Positions 16,088 through 24,722 of a stretch of 64,000 nt of DNA are shown here, piece after piece. Positions within the stretch are counted from its first letter, which is position 1; each line of letters opens with the position of its first letter. The stretch comes from Christensenellaceae bacterium (GTDB lineage: Bacteria; Bacillota; Clostridia; Christensenellales; Christensenellaceae), in assembly GCA_017523755.1 (NCBI GenBank), contig JAFWWA010000046.1:1-64000 (forward strand), in the 5' to 3' direction. Both the position numbers and the translations under genes were made by a program. The notes under the pieces are model-generated. The model was not told the DNA's origin. It saw nothing but the letters and a program-made list of their open reading frames with translations, and did not search any database.

Positions 16088-18448
16088 ATGAACCAGCGGC
16101 ATCAGACCCTTCTGGGATATGATGAGATACTTAGGATGCTTTCGGACTGTGCTGTTTCCGAATCGGGAAAGAGGGCTGCAGTCTCTTTAAGCGCATCCTT
16201 CGATCCGGAGGAAGTCGCCCGGATGCTTGCCGAGACGAAAGAGGCTGAGACGATAGCAAAGAGCCAGGCTTCGGATCCGGTGCTTCCTTTCCCGGATGTT
16301 ACGGCCCAGGCCAGGAGGCTCGGATCATATGCCGACCTCAACTGTCTCGATCTTCTGAACGTGATGAGGTTCTTCAAGGCCGTAAAGAATTCGTGTTCGG
16401 TCATAACCCGCGACGATGAGAGGAATATACAGCTGCTGCCTTCCATGACGGAGGGGCTCGTGTATGACGACCGCGTCATACAGGAGATAGAGATGTCCAT
16501 ACTCAGCGAGGATGAGGTGGCCGATGCCGCTTCCCCGGAGCTCAGGAGCATCAGAAGAAAGATAAGAAGCGAGAATGACAGCATCCGCGAGAAGCTGAAC
16601 AGCATAATAAGGGGCAGGGAGACAGGGAAGTATCTGCAGGAGGCCCTTATCACACAGAGGAACGGCAGATATGTAGTCCCCGTAAAACAGGAATACAGGT
16701 CACAGGTCAAAGGGCTCGTTCACGGCGAGAGCGCAAGCGGGGCGACCGTTTTCATAGAGCCGATGGGCGTAGTTGAGTCGAACAACCGTCTGCGTTCGCT
16801 GGAGGAAGAAGAGAACCGCGAGATAATGAGGATACTCTCCATGCTTTCGGAGATGATAAGGCCGTATGCCCAGGCGATATCGTCGGATATGGAGATCATG
16901 ACGGCGCTCGACCTTATATTCGCAAAGAACAGACTTGCAGGAAGGATGGATGCTTCTCCCTGTGAGGTGAGCAGAGACGGCGGGATACATATCCTTAAGG
17001 GCCGTCATCCGCTGATAGACAAGGACAGGGTGATACCTGTAACGATAGATTATTCGGGAAGCTACAGGACTGTGGTCATAACCGGCCCCAACACCGGAGG
17101 CAAGACAGTCACGTTAAAGATAGTCGGGCTGTTTGCGTTGATGGCCCAGAGCGGGCTTTATATACCTGCCGCTTACGGAAGCTCCCTTCCGGTATTCACC
17201 GGAGTTTTCTGTGATATCGGAGACGAGCAGTCGATAGAACAGTCGCTTTCCACATTCTCATCACATATGAGCAATATATCGGCTATAGTGAAGGAAGCTG
17301 AAAGAGGAGCTCTCATCCTTCTTGATGAGCTCGGTGCGGGTACGGACCCCGAAGAGGGGGCATGTCTGGGCATGTCCATACTGAAAGAGCTCAGCAACAG
17401 GAACATGATGACTCTCGCTACCACCCATTACAGCGAGATAAAGGCGTATGCGTTAAGAGAGAAAGGCTTTCTCAACGCGAGCATGGAGTTTGACGCAGAG
17501 TCTTTAAAACCTACATTCAGGCTCATCATGGGGGTGGCGGGAACTTCGAATGCGCTCCTCATATCAAAAGGTCTGGGCTTAAGTCAGAGCATAATAGACA
17601 GGGCCAGAAGCTTCATGAGCGCTGAAAGGATAGAATTCGACAGTCTCCTTCAGGAAGCCGAGAAGACCAGGACAAGGGCGGCTAGAGAACTTGAAAAGGC
17701 TCAGGAGATGCAGAGAAACGCCAGAGCGATCGAGGAAAAGGCAAAGAAGCTAGAGGCCGAATACCAGCAGAAGAAGGAAGACACCCTGAGGAAGGCAAAA
17801 GAAGAAGCCTATGAGATAATATCAGACGCAAAGGATGAATCCGAGCGTCTCATAAAAGAGATAAGGAAGACAAGAAAGATGTCCGAATCCGAAAGCACGA
17901 AGATCGTGCAGGAGGTTAGGAGGGATCTTTCGGAGAAAAAGGAGAAAGCAAAAAAGAGGATACAGAGACCCGAAACACCGTCAAAGGCTCTTACAAGGGA
18001 TGAAGTTATGGTAGGCGACACCGTAAGGATACTGTCCCTCGGGGTCGACGGTACCGTTACCTCTCTTCCGGACCAGAAAGACAATGTCGGCGTGATGGCA
18101 GGAATCATGCAGATGAATGTGAAGCTGACGGATCTGGAGAAGAGAGAGCCGGAAAAGAAGAAAAAGACGGCGGCAGGGTCAAGGGTGAGGCTCATACCCA
18201 AAACGGTATCGCTCTCGATAAATCTTAACGGCATGACTGTGGAGGACGCGATAATAGAGCTCAATCAGTATCTTGACGAGGCATTTCTTTCAGGTCTGAA
18301 GGAGGTCTCGGTCGTGCATGGCAAAGGCAGCGGTGCTCTTAGGAGCGGAGTACAGCAGTTCCTTAAAGGGCATCCGCATGTAAAGAGCTACAGGCTCGGA
18401 AAATACGGAGAAGGAGAAACCGGCGTAACGGTAGTTACCCTGAAATAG
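16088..18448 (+). CDS. mutS2: Endonuclease MutS2
   Basis: 786 residues, full length. MutS-like core with Walker A GPNTGGKT (about 333-340), Walker B LILLDELGAGTDPEEG, and ATTHYSEIKAYA. A long Lys/Glu-rich coiled-coil region (about 515-630) and a C-terminal Smr endonuclease domain (VVHGKGSGALRSGVQQFLKG) follow. It acts on branched DNA or collided ribosomes rather than in mismatch repair. An AT-rich stretch upstream contains a TATAAT-like element. It is followed after 16 bases by the response regulator, suggesting readthrough. Confidence 0.96.
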   Translation: MNQRHQTLLGYDEILRMLSDCAVSESGKRAAVSLSASFDPEEVARMLAETKEAETIAKSQASDPVLPFPDVTAQARRLGSYADLNCLDLLNVMRFFKAVKNSCSVITRDDERNIQLLPSMTEGLVYDDRVIQEIEMSILSEDEVADAASPELRSIRRKIRSENDSIREKLNSIIRGRETGKYLQEALITQRNGRYVVPVKQEYRSQVKGLVHGESASGATVFIEPMGVVESNNRLRSLEEEENREIMRILSMLSEMIRPYAQAISSDMEIMTALDLIFAKNRLAGRMDASPCEVSRDGGIHILKGRHPLIDKDRVIPVTIDYSGSYRTVVITGPNTGGKTVTLKIVGLFALMAQSGLYIPAAYGSSLPVFTGVFCDIGDEQSIEQSLSTFSSHMSNISAIVKEAERGALILLDELGAGTDPEEGACLGMSILKELSNRNMMTLATTHYSEIKAYALREKGFLNASMEFDAESLKPTFRLIMGVAGTSNALLISKGLGLSQSIIDRARSFMSAERIEFDSLLQEAEKTRTRAARELEKAQEMQRNARAIEEKAKKLEAEYQQKKEDTLRKAKEEAYEIISDAKDESERLIKEIRKTRKMSESESTKIVQEVRRDLSEKKEKAKKRIQRPETPSKALTRDEVMVGDTVRILSLGVDGTVTSLPDQKDNVGVMAGIMQMNVKLTDLEKREPEKKKKTAAGSRVRLIPKTVSLSINLNGMTVEDAIIELNQYLDEAFLSGLKEVSVVHGKGSGALRSGVQQFLKGHPHVKSYRLGKYGEGETGVTVVTLK

Positions 18449-18464
18449 ACGGAGGGACAATCAC

Positions 18465-19145
18465 ATGACTAACAAAGTGCTTATGATCGATGATGATGAG
18501 AATATATGCAGGCTTGTCAAGCTGAATCTGGAAAAAGAAGGCTTTCAGGTACTTGTTGCATATGACGGGGAGAGCGGACTGGATCTGGTCTCGCGCGAGA
18601 ACCCCGATCTTATACTCCTTGATATAATGATGCCGGGAATGGACGGGGTCGAGGTGTTAAGGCAGATAAGGAAGGACAGGACCACTCCTGTCATAATGCT
18701 GACAGCCAAGGCCGATACCTTTGACAAGGTGCTGGGACTCGAGCTCGGAGCCGACGACTATATCACAAAGCCGTTCGATACGAAGGAGCTCACCGCGAGG
18801 ATCAAGGCTGTTATCAGGAGGACAGGTCAGGAGGAGGAAGACAGTGAGGTCGTAAGGTATGACAATCTTGAGATTTCGCTCGCAAATTATGAAGTTAAGT
18901 ATTTCGGGAAAAAGCTCGAGATGCCTCCGAAAGAGCTGGAGCTCCTTTACTTCCTTGCATCACATCCGGGAAAGGTGTTCACCAGGGAGCAGCTTTTAAG
19001 GCAGGTATGGGAATTCGATTTCTACGGAGACAGCAGGACCGTCGACGTCCATATAAAGAGACTGAGGGAAAAACTCACAGGTAACCAGAACTGGGAGATC
19101 AAGACGGTCTGGGGCGTCGGATACAAATTTGAAGTCAACGAATAA
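18465..19145 (+). CDS. PhoB/OmpR-type response regulator
   Basis: 226 residues. The receiver domain has the acidic pair (IDDDE), phospho-acceptor Asp53 (LILLDIMMPG), the Thr/Ser switch (MLTAKAD) and Lys in ITKPF. The C-terminal winged helix (RQVWEFDFYGDSRTVDVHIKRLREKL) binds DNA. It is the partner of the histidine kinase 18 bases downstream. With the htrA gene that follows, the set resembles the CssRS/CiaRH-type envelope-stress regulators, though the target genes are not shown by sequence. Confidence 0.95.
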   Translation: MTNKVLMIDDDENICRLVKLNLEKEGFQVLVAYDGESGLDLVSRENPDLILLDIMMPGMDGVEVLRQIRKDRTTPVIMLTAKADTFDKVLGLELGADDYITKPFDTKELTARIKAVIRRTGQEEEDSEVVRYDNLEISLANYEVKYFGKKLEMPPKELELLYFLASHPGKVFTREQLLRQVWEFDFYGDSRTVDVHIKRLREKLTGNQNWEIKTVWGVGYKFEVNE

Positions 19146-19163
19146 TCGTATCAAAAGGATTAA

Positions 19164-20597
19164 ATGATCAAGCTAAAATCACTCTTCTCCAAGATGCTTT
19201 TCTCGATCATACTGGTGATCCTTATACTCACCGTTCTGGTGAATCTCATGACCACCCAGGTCATACTTAAGGACAGTGTCGGGAACAGCTTTAAGATGAT
19301 GAACCTCATAAGCGCGGATGTTTCGGCTGCTTTTGCTGAGTATTATACTGTCCAGGATGAGGCGTCATTTAAAGAGGAACTTCTTGCAAAAGCCAAGAAT
19401 TACGATGTCGATATCATAATCAAGGACAGATTCGGGACCGACTTCGTCAATGCGGGCGGAGGAAGCAATCTTTCAGGCTATCTTGACAAGTTCGAATCCG
19501 AGATGGAAAGCATGAGAGAGGAGACCCGGAACGGTAGAGGTTCAACATATTCATATTACGAGAATTCCTTCTATTACACCCCGCTTCTTATATCGGCTGA
19601 TCCGCTCATAATGGACGGGAACAATGTCGGGAGCATCTTCATCATGCAGAGGCTCAACGGATACGAGACGATGCTGAAGAACATATACCTGAGATTCGGT
19701 ATCGCCGCGGTCCTGAGCCTGCTGATCGCTCTTGCATTCATATATTTTACCTGTATCAGGGTCGAGAGACCGTTAAAGGATATCAATGAAGTCGCAAAGA
19801 AGCTCTCAAAGGGGAATTTCAGGGAAAGAGTGCAGATAGATGAGGCCGGTGATTCGGCTGTGACGGAGCTGGCTGTGACGTTCAACGATATGGCTCAGGA
19901 GCTTGAGAAATATGAGACGACAAGGTCAAGCTTCGTGGCAAATGTATCGCATGAGCTCAGGAGCCCTCTCACATCCGTGCATGGGTTTATCCAGGGAATG
20001 CTCGACGGGACCATCCCCGAAGAGGACAGGCAGCAGTATCTTGAGATAGTGCTTCACGAGACTGAGAGGATGACAGCGCTCATTGGAGATCTCATGGAGC
20101 TTGCCAAGGCTGAAAGCGGACAGTTCCCGCTCAATCTGACGGCTTATGATATCAACGAGCAGATAAGGACCTGTATCATCAATTACCTCGGCGCGATAGA
20201 GGAGAAGAGACTCAATATGTCCGTCGATCTGCCGGATGTTCCGACCATGGTGGTCGCCGATTCGGACCGTATAATGCAGGTCATCACGAACCTTGTTGAC
20301 AATGCCGTGAAATTTGCCGATGAGGACGGTCTTCTTAAGATCTGGACATATATATCGGACGGAAAGGTGTATGTGAATATACTGAATACGGGTACCGTTA
20401 TATCGGAACAGGATATCCCGTATATATTCGACAGATTCTTCAAGGCTGACAAGAGCCATAACAGAAAGAAGCCCGGGACCGGCATAGGTCTGTCTCTAGT
20501 CAAGACCATAATCAACAGGCATGGTGAACAGGTGTTCGTAAATTCCGACAAGCAGAACGGCACCGTATTCACATTCACACTGGCACTTGCCTCGTGA
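19164..20597 (+). CDS. Membrane sensor histidine kinase
   Basis: 477 residues. Transmembrane helices at about 12-32 and 172-195 flank an extracellular sensor region of about 140 residues. HAMP linker, dimerisation/phospho-acceptor helix with His263 (FVANVSHELRSPLT), and ATPase domain with NLVDNAVKF (N box), FDRFFKADKS and GTGIGLSLVK (G boxes) are all present, so it should be active. It pairs with the response regulator upstream. The stimulus is unknown; the neighbour htrA suggests misfolded exported protein or envelope damage. Confidence 0.95.
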   Translation: MIKLKSLFSKMLFSIILVILILTVLVNLMTTQVILKDSVGNSFKMMNLISADVSAAFAEYYTVQDEASFKEELLAKAKNYDVDIIIKDRFGTDFVNAGGGSNLSGYLDKFESEMESMREETRNGRGSTYSYYENSFYYTPLLISADPLIMDGNNVGSIFIMQRLNGYETMLKNIYLRFGIAAVLSLLIALAFIYFTCIRVERPLKDINEVAKKLSKGNFRERVQIDEAGDSAVTELAVTFNDMAQELEKYETTRSSFVANVSHELRSPLTSVHGFIQGMLDGTIPEEDRQQYLEIVLHETERMTALIGDLMELAKAESGQFPLNLTAYDINEQIRTCIINYLGAIEEKRLNMSVDLPDVPTMVVADSDRIMQVITNLVDNAVKFADEDGLLKIWTYISDGKVYVNILNTGTVISEQDIPYIFDRFFKADKSHNRKKPGTGIGLSLVKTIINRHGEQVFVNSDKQNGTVFTFTLALAS

Positions 20598-20619
20598 TGA
20601 TACATATAGGAGCATATAA

Positions 20620-22278
20620 ATGAACGAAGATATGAAACGTGAAGGCTTTGAGAATACTTCCGTACCGGAAAGTGATGCCGCGGACGACATCTGCGGTATT
20701 GACGGTCAGGAGGATATAACGCAGGCCGAACATACGGATGCCGTATCATCCGGCCCTTCTTTTGACAGCACGGAGGACGGTGGTCCTGTTCTGTCTGATG
20801 ATGAGAACAGCAGCGCGGACGACACTGCCGGTCAGCCTGAACGCAGATTCGAGCTCATAAAGAACGATGAGCTCGAGAAAGACAGATTCCAGCAGGTATT
20901 CACGGGATTCGAGCAGATCGAGACCGGGGAATACAACGGGAACGATACCGACTTCCTTTCCAATTACAGCCAGGACAGCGGCACGAAGGCTGCGAAGTAT
21001 GATGCAATGCCCAAGAACCACAGCAGATTCCTGCGTTTTGCAGGCATCTTTGCTGCAGCAGCGGTATTCGTCATGCTGATAGTGCTCCTTTCCACGGTGA
21101 TACTTGTCCCCAAGCCTTCTTTCGAAGTGAAGCCGGGAGAATCGGCTTCGGCGCTTCCGGACGCATCGGCCGGAAAGCAGCAGATCCTGCCGGAAGACAG
21201 TGTGAACGATAAGGCGTCCGCAGCAGTACCTGATGAAGGAAGCAGCTCTTCCCCGTACAAGAAGATAGGGAACCTTCCGATGTTCGGCGGAGATGCTCCG
21301 GTCATCACCGATAAATATAATCCTGTAGTTGAGATAGTAGAGCAGGAAAACGACTGCGTAGTCTCCGTACAGGTGGATGTCGTAAAGGAAGAAGCAGAAG
21401 GCGGGAGCTCAGTATCAGGCTGGATAAAGGGCTCAGGCTTCATAGTGACTGAGGACGGATACATAATAACCAATTATCACGTGGTGAGCGGCGGCAACAA
21501 TATCAAGGTAAAGCTGACGGACGACAGCGAGTACAGCGCCGCATATATAGGCGGTGATTCTACGATCGATATAGCGCTGATCAAGATAGATGCAAAAGGT
21601 CTGCCCGTCGTGGCGCTTGGGGATTCCTCAAACGTAAAGACCGGTGAGGTGGCCATAGCGATAGGAAATCCTGCCGGGATGGGCGATGAGCTGACAAATA
21701 CTGTCACAGTGGGATATGTAAGCTCTGCCCAGAGGACGATACAGTTCAACGGATACAAACAGGTATTCATACAGATAGACGCCCCGGTGAACTCCGGTAA
21801 CAGCGGCGGCCCGGTATTCAATTCAAAAGGCGAGGTCATTGGTATAGTCACACTTAAATCACTGATCTCAAGCTATGATGACTACGGTACAGCGATAGAT
21901 TCAGAAGGGCTTGGATTTGCAATACCTATAAACACAGCTCTTGATGCGATAGCGCAGCTTTTTGAATACGGTGCGGTAAGAAGACCGGGCATAGGCATAA
22001 GATACACCATGTACGACCAGGAATACGCCGAAAGGAAAGACGTGACTTCGGGAATGCATGTGGAGAAGGTCGAAAAGGGCAGCAGCGCTGAAAAGGCCGG
22101 GATACAGGAAGGCGACACCATCATAAGATGCGACGGAATAGAGATCGTTACAGGTGATGAGCTGGTCGATCTTATAAAACAGAAGGGCATAGGCAGCTCG
22201 GTGGACCTCGTGATCGTAAGAGGAGACAGCGAGATAAAGATCACTGTCGAGATACAGGATACGAATCTGCTCAACTGA
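20620..22278 (+). CDS. htrA: HtrA/DegP-like membrane-anchored serine protease
   Basis: 552 residues. An acidic cytosolic N terminus of about 135 residues is followed by one transmembrane helix (about 140-163), a trypsin-like domain with triad His287 (TNYHVVSGG), Asp317 (STIDIALIKI) and Ser395 (GNSGGP), and one PDZ domain (MHVEKVEKGSSAEKAGIQEGDTI). It degrades or refolds damaged exported proteins on the outer face of the membrane. The cytosolic tail is longer than usual. It lies 22 bases after the kinase gene and is likely both in its operon and under its control. Confidence 0.94.
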   Translation: MNEDMKREGFENTSVPESDAADDICGIDGQEDITQAEHTDAVSSGPSFDSTEDGGPVLSDDENSSADDTAGQPERRFELIKNDELEKDRFQQVFTGFEQIETGEYNGNDTDFLSNYSQDSGTKAAKYDAMPKNHSRFLRFAGIFAAAAVFVMLIVLLSTVILVPKPSFEVKPGESASALPDASAGKQQILPEDSVNDKASAAVPDEGSSSSPYKKIGNLPMFGGDAPVITDKYNPVVEIVEQENDCVVSVQVDVVKEEAEGGSSVSGWIKGSGFIVTEDGYIITNYHVVSGGNNIKVKLTDDSEYSAAYIGGDSTIDIALIKIDAKGLPVVALGDSSNVKTGEVAIAIGNPAGMGDELTNTVTVGYVSSAQRTIQFNGYKQVFIQIDAPVNSGNSGGPVFNSKGEVIGIVTLKSLISSYDDYGTAIDSEGLGFAIPINTALDAIAQLFEYGAVRRPGIGIRYTMYDQEYAERKDVTSGMHVEKVEKGSSAEKAGIQEGDTIIRCDGIEIVTGDELVDLIKQKGIGSSVDLVIVRGDSEIKITVEIQDTNLLN

Positions 22279-22316
22279 TCAGACTGCTGTATGCCGCATA
22301 TATAAGAAAATTTTTG

Positions 22317-22354
22317 ATGCATCCCTTTTTTAGCTTTTAAAGGGATGCATTTCA
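22317..22354 (+). terminator. Probable terminator after htrA
   Basis: A 12-base perfect stem, ATGCATCCCTTT / AAAGGGATGCAT (22317-22328 / 22339-22350), followed by TTCATT. The T tract is poor but the stem is strong. Confidence 0.55.
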
Positions 22355-22417
22355 TTGTAGAATGTGTTTTGTATAACTATACACTTTTAACATCAAAGAA
22401 CGAAGAAGGTAAAACAG

Positions 22418-24052
22418 ATGCCGATTACAGAATTCCTTTCAAGAAACGCAGCGTTATATCCGGATGACATAAGCCTTGTCGAGATAAACCCTGAAGCAAG
22501 AGAGCGCGAAGGCCGTTCATGGACTGAATATGAACTTGTTGAGATGGATCCGACACGGAGATACCGCAGGCAGATAACGTGGAAGGAGTTTGACGAAGAA
22601 GCCAACAGATTCGCAAATGCGCTTATTGCCGACGGAATAAAGAAGGGCGATAAGGTCGGGATACTCCTCATGAACTGCATAGAGTGGCTCCCTGTATACT
22701 TCGGAGTGCTGAGGTCAGGCGCGCTCGCAGTACCTCTCAACTTCAGATATACCGCCGACGAGATAAGATACTGTCTTGATCTTGCTGAATGTGATGCGCT
22801 GATCTACGGCAACGAGTTTCTGGACAGGGTGGATGCCGTCATAAATGAGATCCCGAGGACAAGGCTCATCTATTATATCGGAAGTGACCGCCCCGGTTAC
22901 GCAAAGGACTATGTCGCTTCCATTTCGAAAATGAGCTCGGATGATCCCGGGATAGAGCTGACAGACGATGACGATGCCGCGATCTATTTTTCTTCGGGCA
23001 CGACAGGTTTCCCCAAAGCGATACTCCACGCTCACAGGGCTCTCGTCCATGCATGCCTCTGCGAGCAGAAGCATCACGGACAGACCAGGGACGACGTTTT
23101 CCTCTGCATACCTCCTCTCTATCACACAGGCGCCAAGATGCACTGGTTCGGAAGCCTTCTTTCGGGCGGAAGAGCCGTACTGTTAAAAGGCATAAAGCCT
23201 AACTGGATAATAGAAGCGGTATCGAACGAGCATGCGACTATAGTATGGCTCCTTGTACCGTGGGCTCAGGATATCCTTGATGCCATCGACAGGAAGGAGA
23301 TAGATCTCAGCAAATATGAGCTTTCCCAGTGGAGGCTCATGCATATAGGAGCCCAGCCTGTACCGCCGAGCCTTATAAAACGCTGGAAAAAGGTGTTCCC
23401 TGACCATGATTATGATACGAACTATGGGCTTTCCGAATCAACGGGACCCGGATGCGTACACCTGGGCGTAGAGAATATAGACAAAGTCGGAGCGATCGGC
23501 ATACCGGGATATGGCTGGGAGACCAGGATCGTCGATGAAAAAAGGAATGATGTCGAGCAGGGCACGGTAGGAGAGCTTGCCGTAAAAGGCAACGGCGTTA
23601 TGAAATGCTATTACAGGGATCCTGCCGCCACGGCAGAGGTCTTACAGGACGGATGGCTCTTCACGGGGGACATGGCGATGCAGGACAGTGACGGCTTCAT
23701 ATATCTCGTCGACAGGAAGAAGGACGTCATCATAACCGGCGGTGAGAACCTGTATCCTGTACAGATAGAGGACTTCATACATACCGACGAGGCCGTAAAG
23801 GATGTTGCCGTTATAGGCATCCCGGACGCCCGTCTTGGAGAGATAGCTGCAGCTATAATAGAGATAAAGGAAGGATACGAGGTCACGGAGGAAGATATAA
23901 ACGAGTTCTGCAAGGCTCTCCCGAGATACAAGAGGCCCAGAAAGATAATCTTCGATAAGGTGCTCAGGAATCCTACCGGAAAGATAGAAAAGCCGAAACT
24001 GAGGGAAAAGTATATCGGCGACAGCCTGGTCAAAGTCCAGATCACTTCATGA
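22418..24052 (+). CDS. Acyl-CoA ligase (AMP-forming)
   Basis: 544 residues of the adenylate-forming superfamily. It has the P-loop SSGTTG (about 192-197), NYGLSEST, LFTGDMAMQDSDGFIYLVDRKKD, and the C-terminal catalytic Lys in NPTGKIEKPKL. It resembles medium/long-chain fatty-acid or aromatic acid CoA ligases; the substrate cannot be chosen. It is monocistronic, with its own terminator and a possible promoter (TTGTAG / TATACA, 17 apart, near 22357). It is distinct in sequence from the ligase domain of the fused protein at 8.6 kb, and any link between the two is speculative. Confidence 0.9.
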   Translation: MPITEFLSRNAALYPDDISLVEINPEAREREGRSWTEYELVEMDPTRRYRRQITWKEFDEEANRFANALIADGIKKGDKVGILLMNCIEWLPVYFGVLRSGALAVPLNFRYTADEIRYCLDLAECDALIYGNEFLDRVDAVINEIPRTRLIYYIGSDRPGYAKDYVASISKMSSDDPGIELTDDDDAAIYFSSGTTGFPKAILHAHRALVHACLCEQKHHGQTRDDVFLCIPPLYHTGAKMHWFGSLLSGGRAVLLKGIKPNWIIEAVSNEHATIVWLLVPWAQDILDAIDRKEIDLSKYELSQWRLMHIGAQPVPPSLIKRWKKVFPDHDYDTNYGLSESTGPGCVHLGVENIDKVGAIGIPGYGWETRIVDEKRNDVEQGTVGELAVKGNGVMKCYYRDPAATAEVLQDGWLFTGDMAMQDSDGFIYLVDRKKDVIITGGENLYPVQIEDFIHTDEAVKDVAVIGIPDARLGEIAAAIIEIKEGYEVTEEDINEFCKALPRYKRPRKIIFDKVLRNPTGKIEKPKLREKYIGDSLVKVQITS

Positions 24053-24083
24053 CAACGATGAAGATAAAAACAAACGTTCATCA

Positions 24084-24116
24084 CAGCAGACGCTATAAAA
24101 GCGTCTGCTGTTTTTT
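24084..24116 (+). terminator. Rho-independent terminator after the acyl-CoA ligase
   Basis: Perfect 11-base stem CAGCAGACGCT / AGCGTCTGCTG (24084-24094 / 24100-24110), followed by six Ts. Confidence 0.92.
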
Positions 24117-24150
24117 ACCTCTGGAATGATACAAAACACCTGTGTCGCAG

Positions 24151-24179
24151 TTGACTTGAACATACCTGTTATTTATCAT
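24151..24179 (+). promoter_or_regulatory. Putative promoter upstream of the PflA remnant
   Basis: TTGACT (24151-24156) and TATCAT (24174-24179), 17 bases apart. A 33-codon open frame begins at ATG 24269 downstream, with no ribosome binding site and no recognised relatives; it ends at 24370 in a different frame from the PflA remnant. Confidence 0.45.
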
Positions 24180-24305
24180 AAAGGCATAAGATATAATAAA
24201 ATGGAATATAAAAAGATCCGGGAAAAAGACGAAACGGGACAAAATTAAAAGGGACATTGGTAAAGACTATGGAAAAAAGATCGTTTACGGCGTCGGGCCC
24301 CGTAT

Positions 24306-24599
24306 TTGCGGATCATCTGTTCACCCAGTATTCGGAACCTCATTACGACGATAGTACCGGGATTCAATGATGATCTTTCGGCCCTTTCCCGGATAGGTGG
24401 ATTTCTTTCCGGGCTTGGAAACATAACTGCATGGAGGATACTTCCTTATCACAGCATGGGAAAGGCTAGATATGAGTCTATAGGTATGCTGTATAAAATG
24501 CCTGAGATCGAAGCTCCCGACGCCAGATATATGGAAGCGCTCAAAAAAGAGCTTAGGAAGGTATTTGACAGGGTGATGCTCTCCTCGGACCTCTCATAG
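24306..24599 (+). pseudogene. Remnant of a PflA-like glycyl-radical activating enzyme (C-terminal end)
   Basis: The frame encodes about 85 residues that match only the end of radical-SAM activases of the PflA family: TTIVPGFNDD, then NITAWRILPYHSMGKARYESIGMLYKM, corresponding to the family's VPG-ND and LLPYH-LG--KYE--G blocks. The CxxxCxxC cluster and the rest of the barrel are missing, and the frame opens with TTG without a ribosome binding site. I therefore call it a 5'-deleted pseudogene. It accounts for most of the gap between 24053 and 24722. No partner glycyl-radical enzyme other than nrdD (which has its own nrdG) is in the window. Confidence 0.65.
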
Positions 24600-24670
24600 G
24601 TCGGTGAAAAAGACACATTTCGGTTTCTTCTTGGTTTGAGGTGGTATACACCGGAGATATAGTGTAAAAT

Positions 24671-24686
24671 AATGATTATAATCATT
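24671..24686. promoter_or_regulatory. 16-bp perfect palindrome, operator-like
   Basis: AATGATTATAATCATT is a perfect inverted repeat 37 bases before the PD40-protein start, downstream of AT-rich promoter-like sequence. Its TGATTA/TAATCA arms resemble Fur/PerR-type operators without matching either consensus. The regulator is unknown. Confidence 0.45.
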
Positions 24687-24722
24687 TGTTTAATATAAAT
24701 AATAAAAAATCGGAGGACGGCT

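Noticed and set aside
24269-24370. 33-codon open frame as a real small gene
   Set aside because: No ribosome binding site, no recognised relatives, and it lies across a decayed locus.
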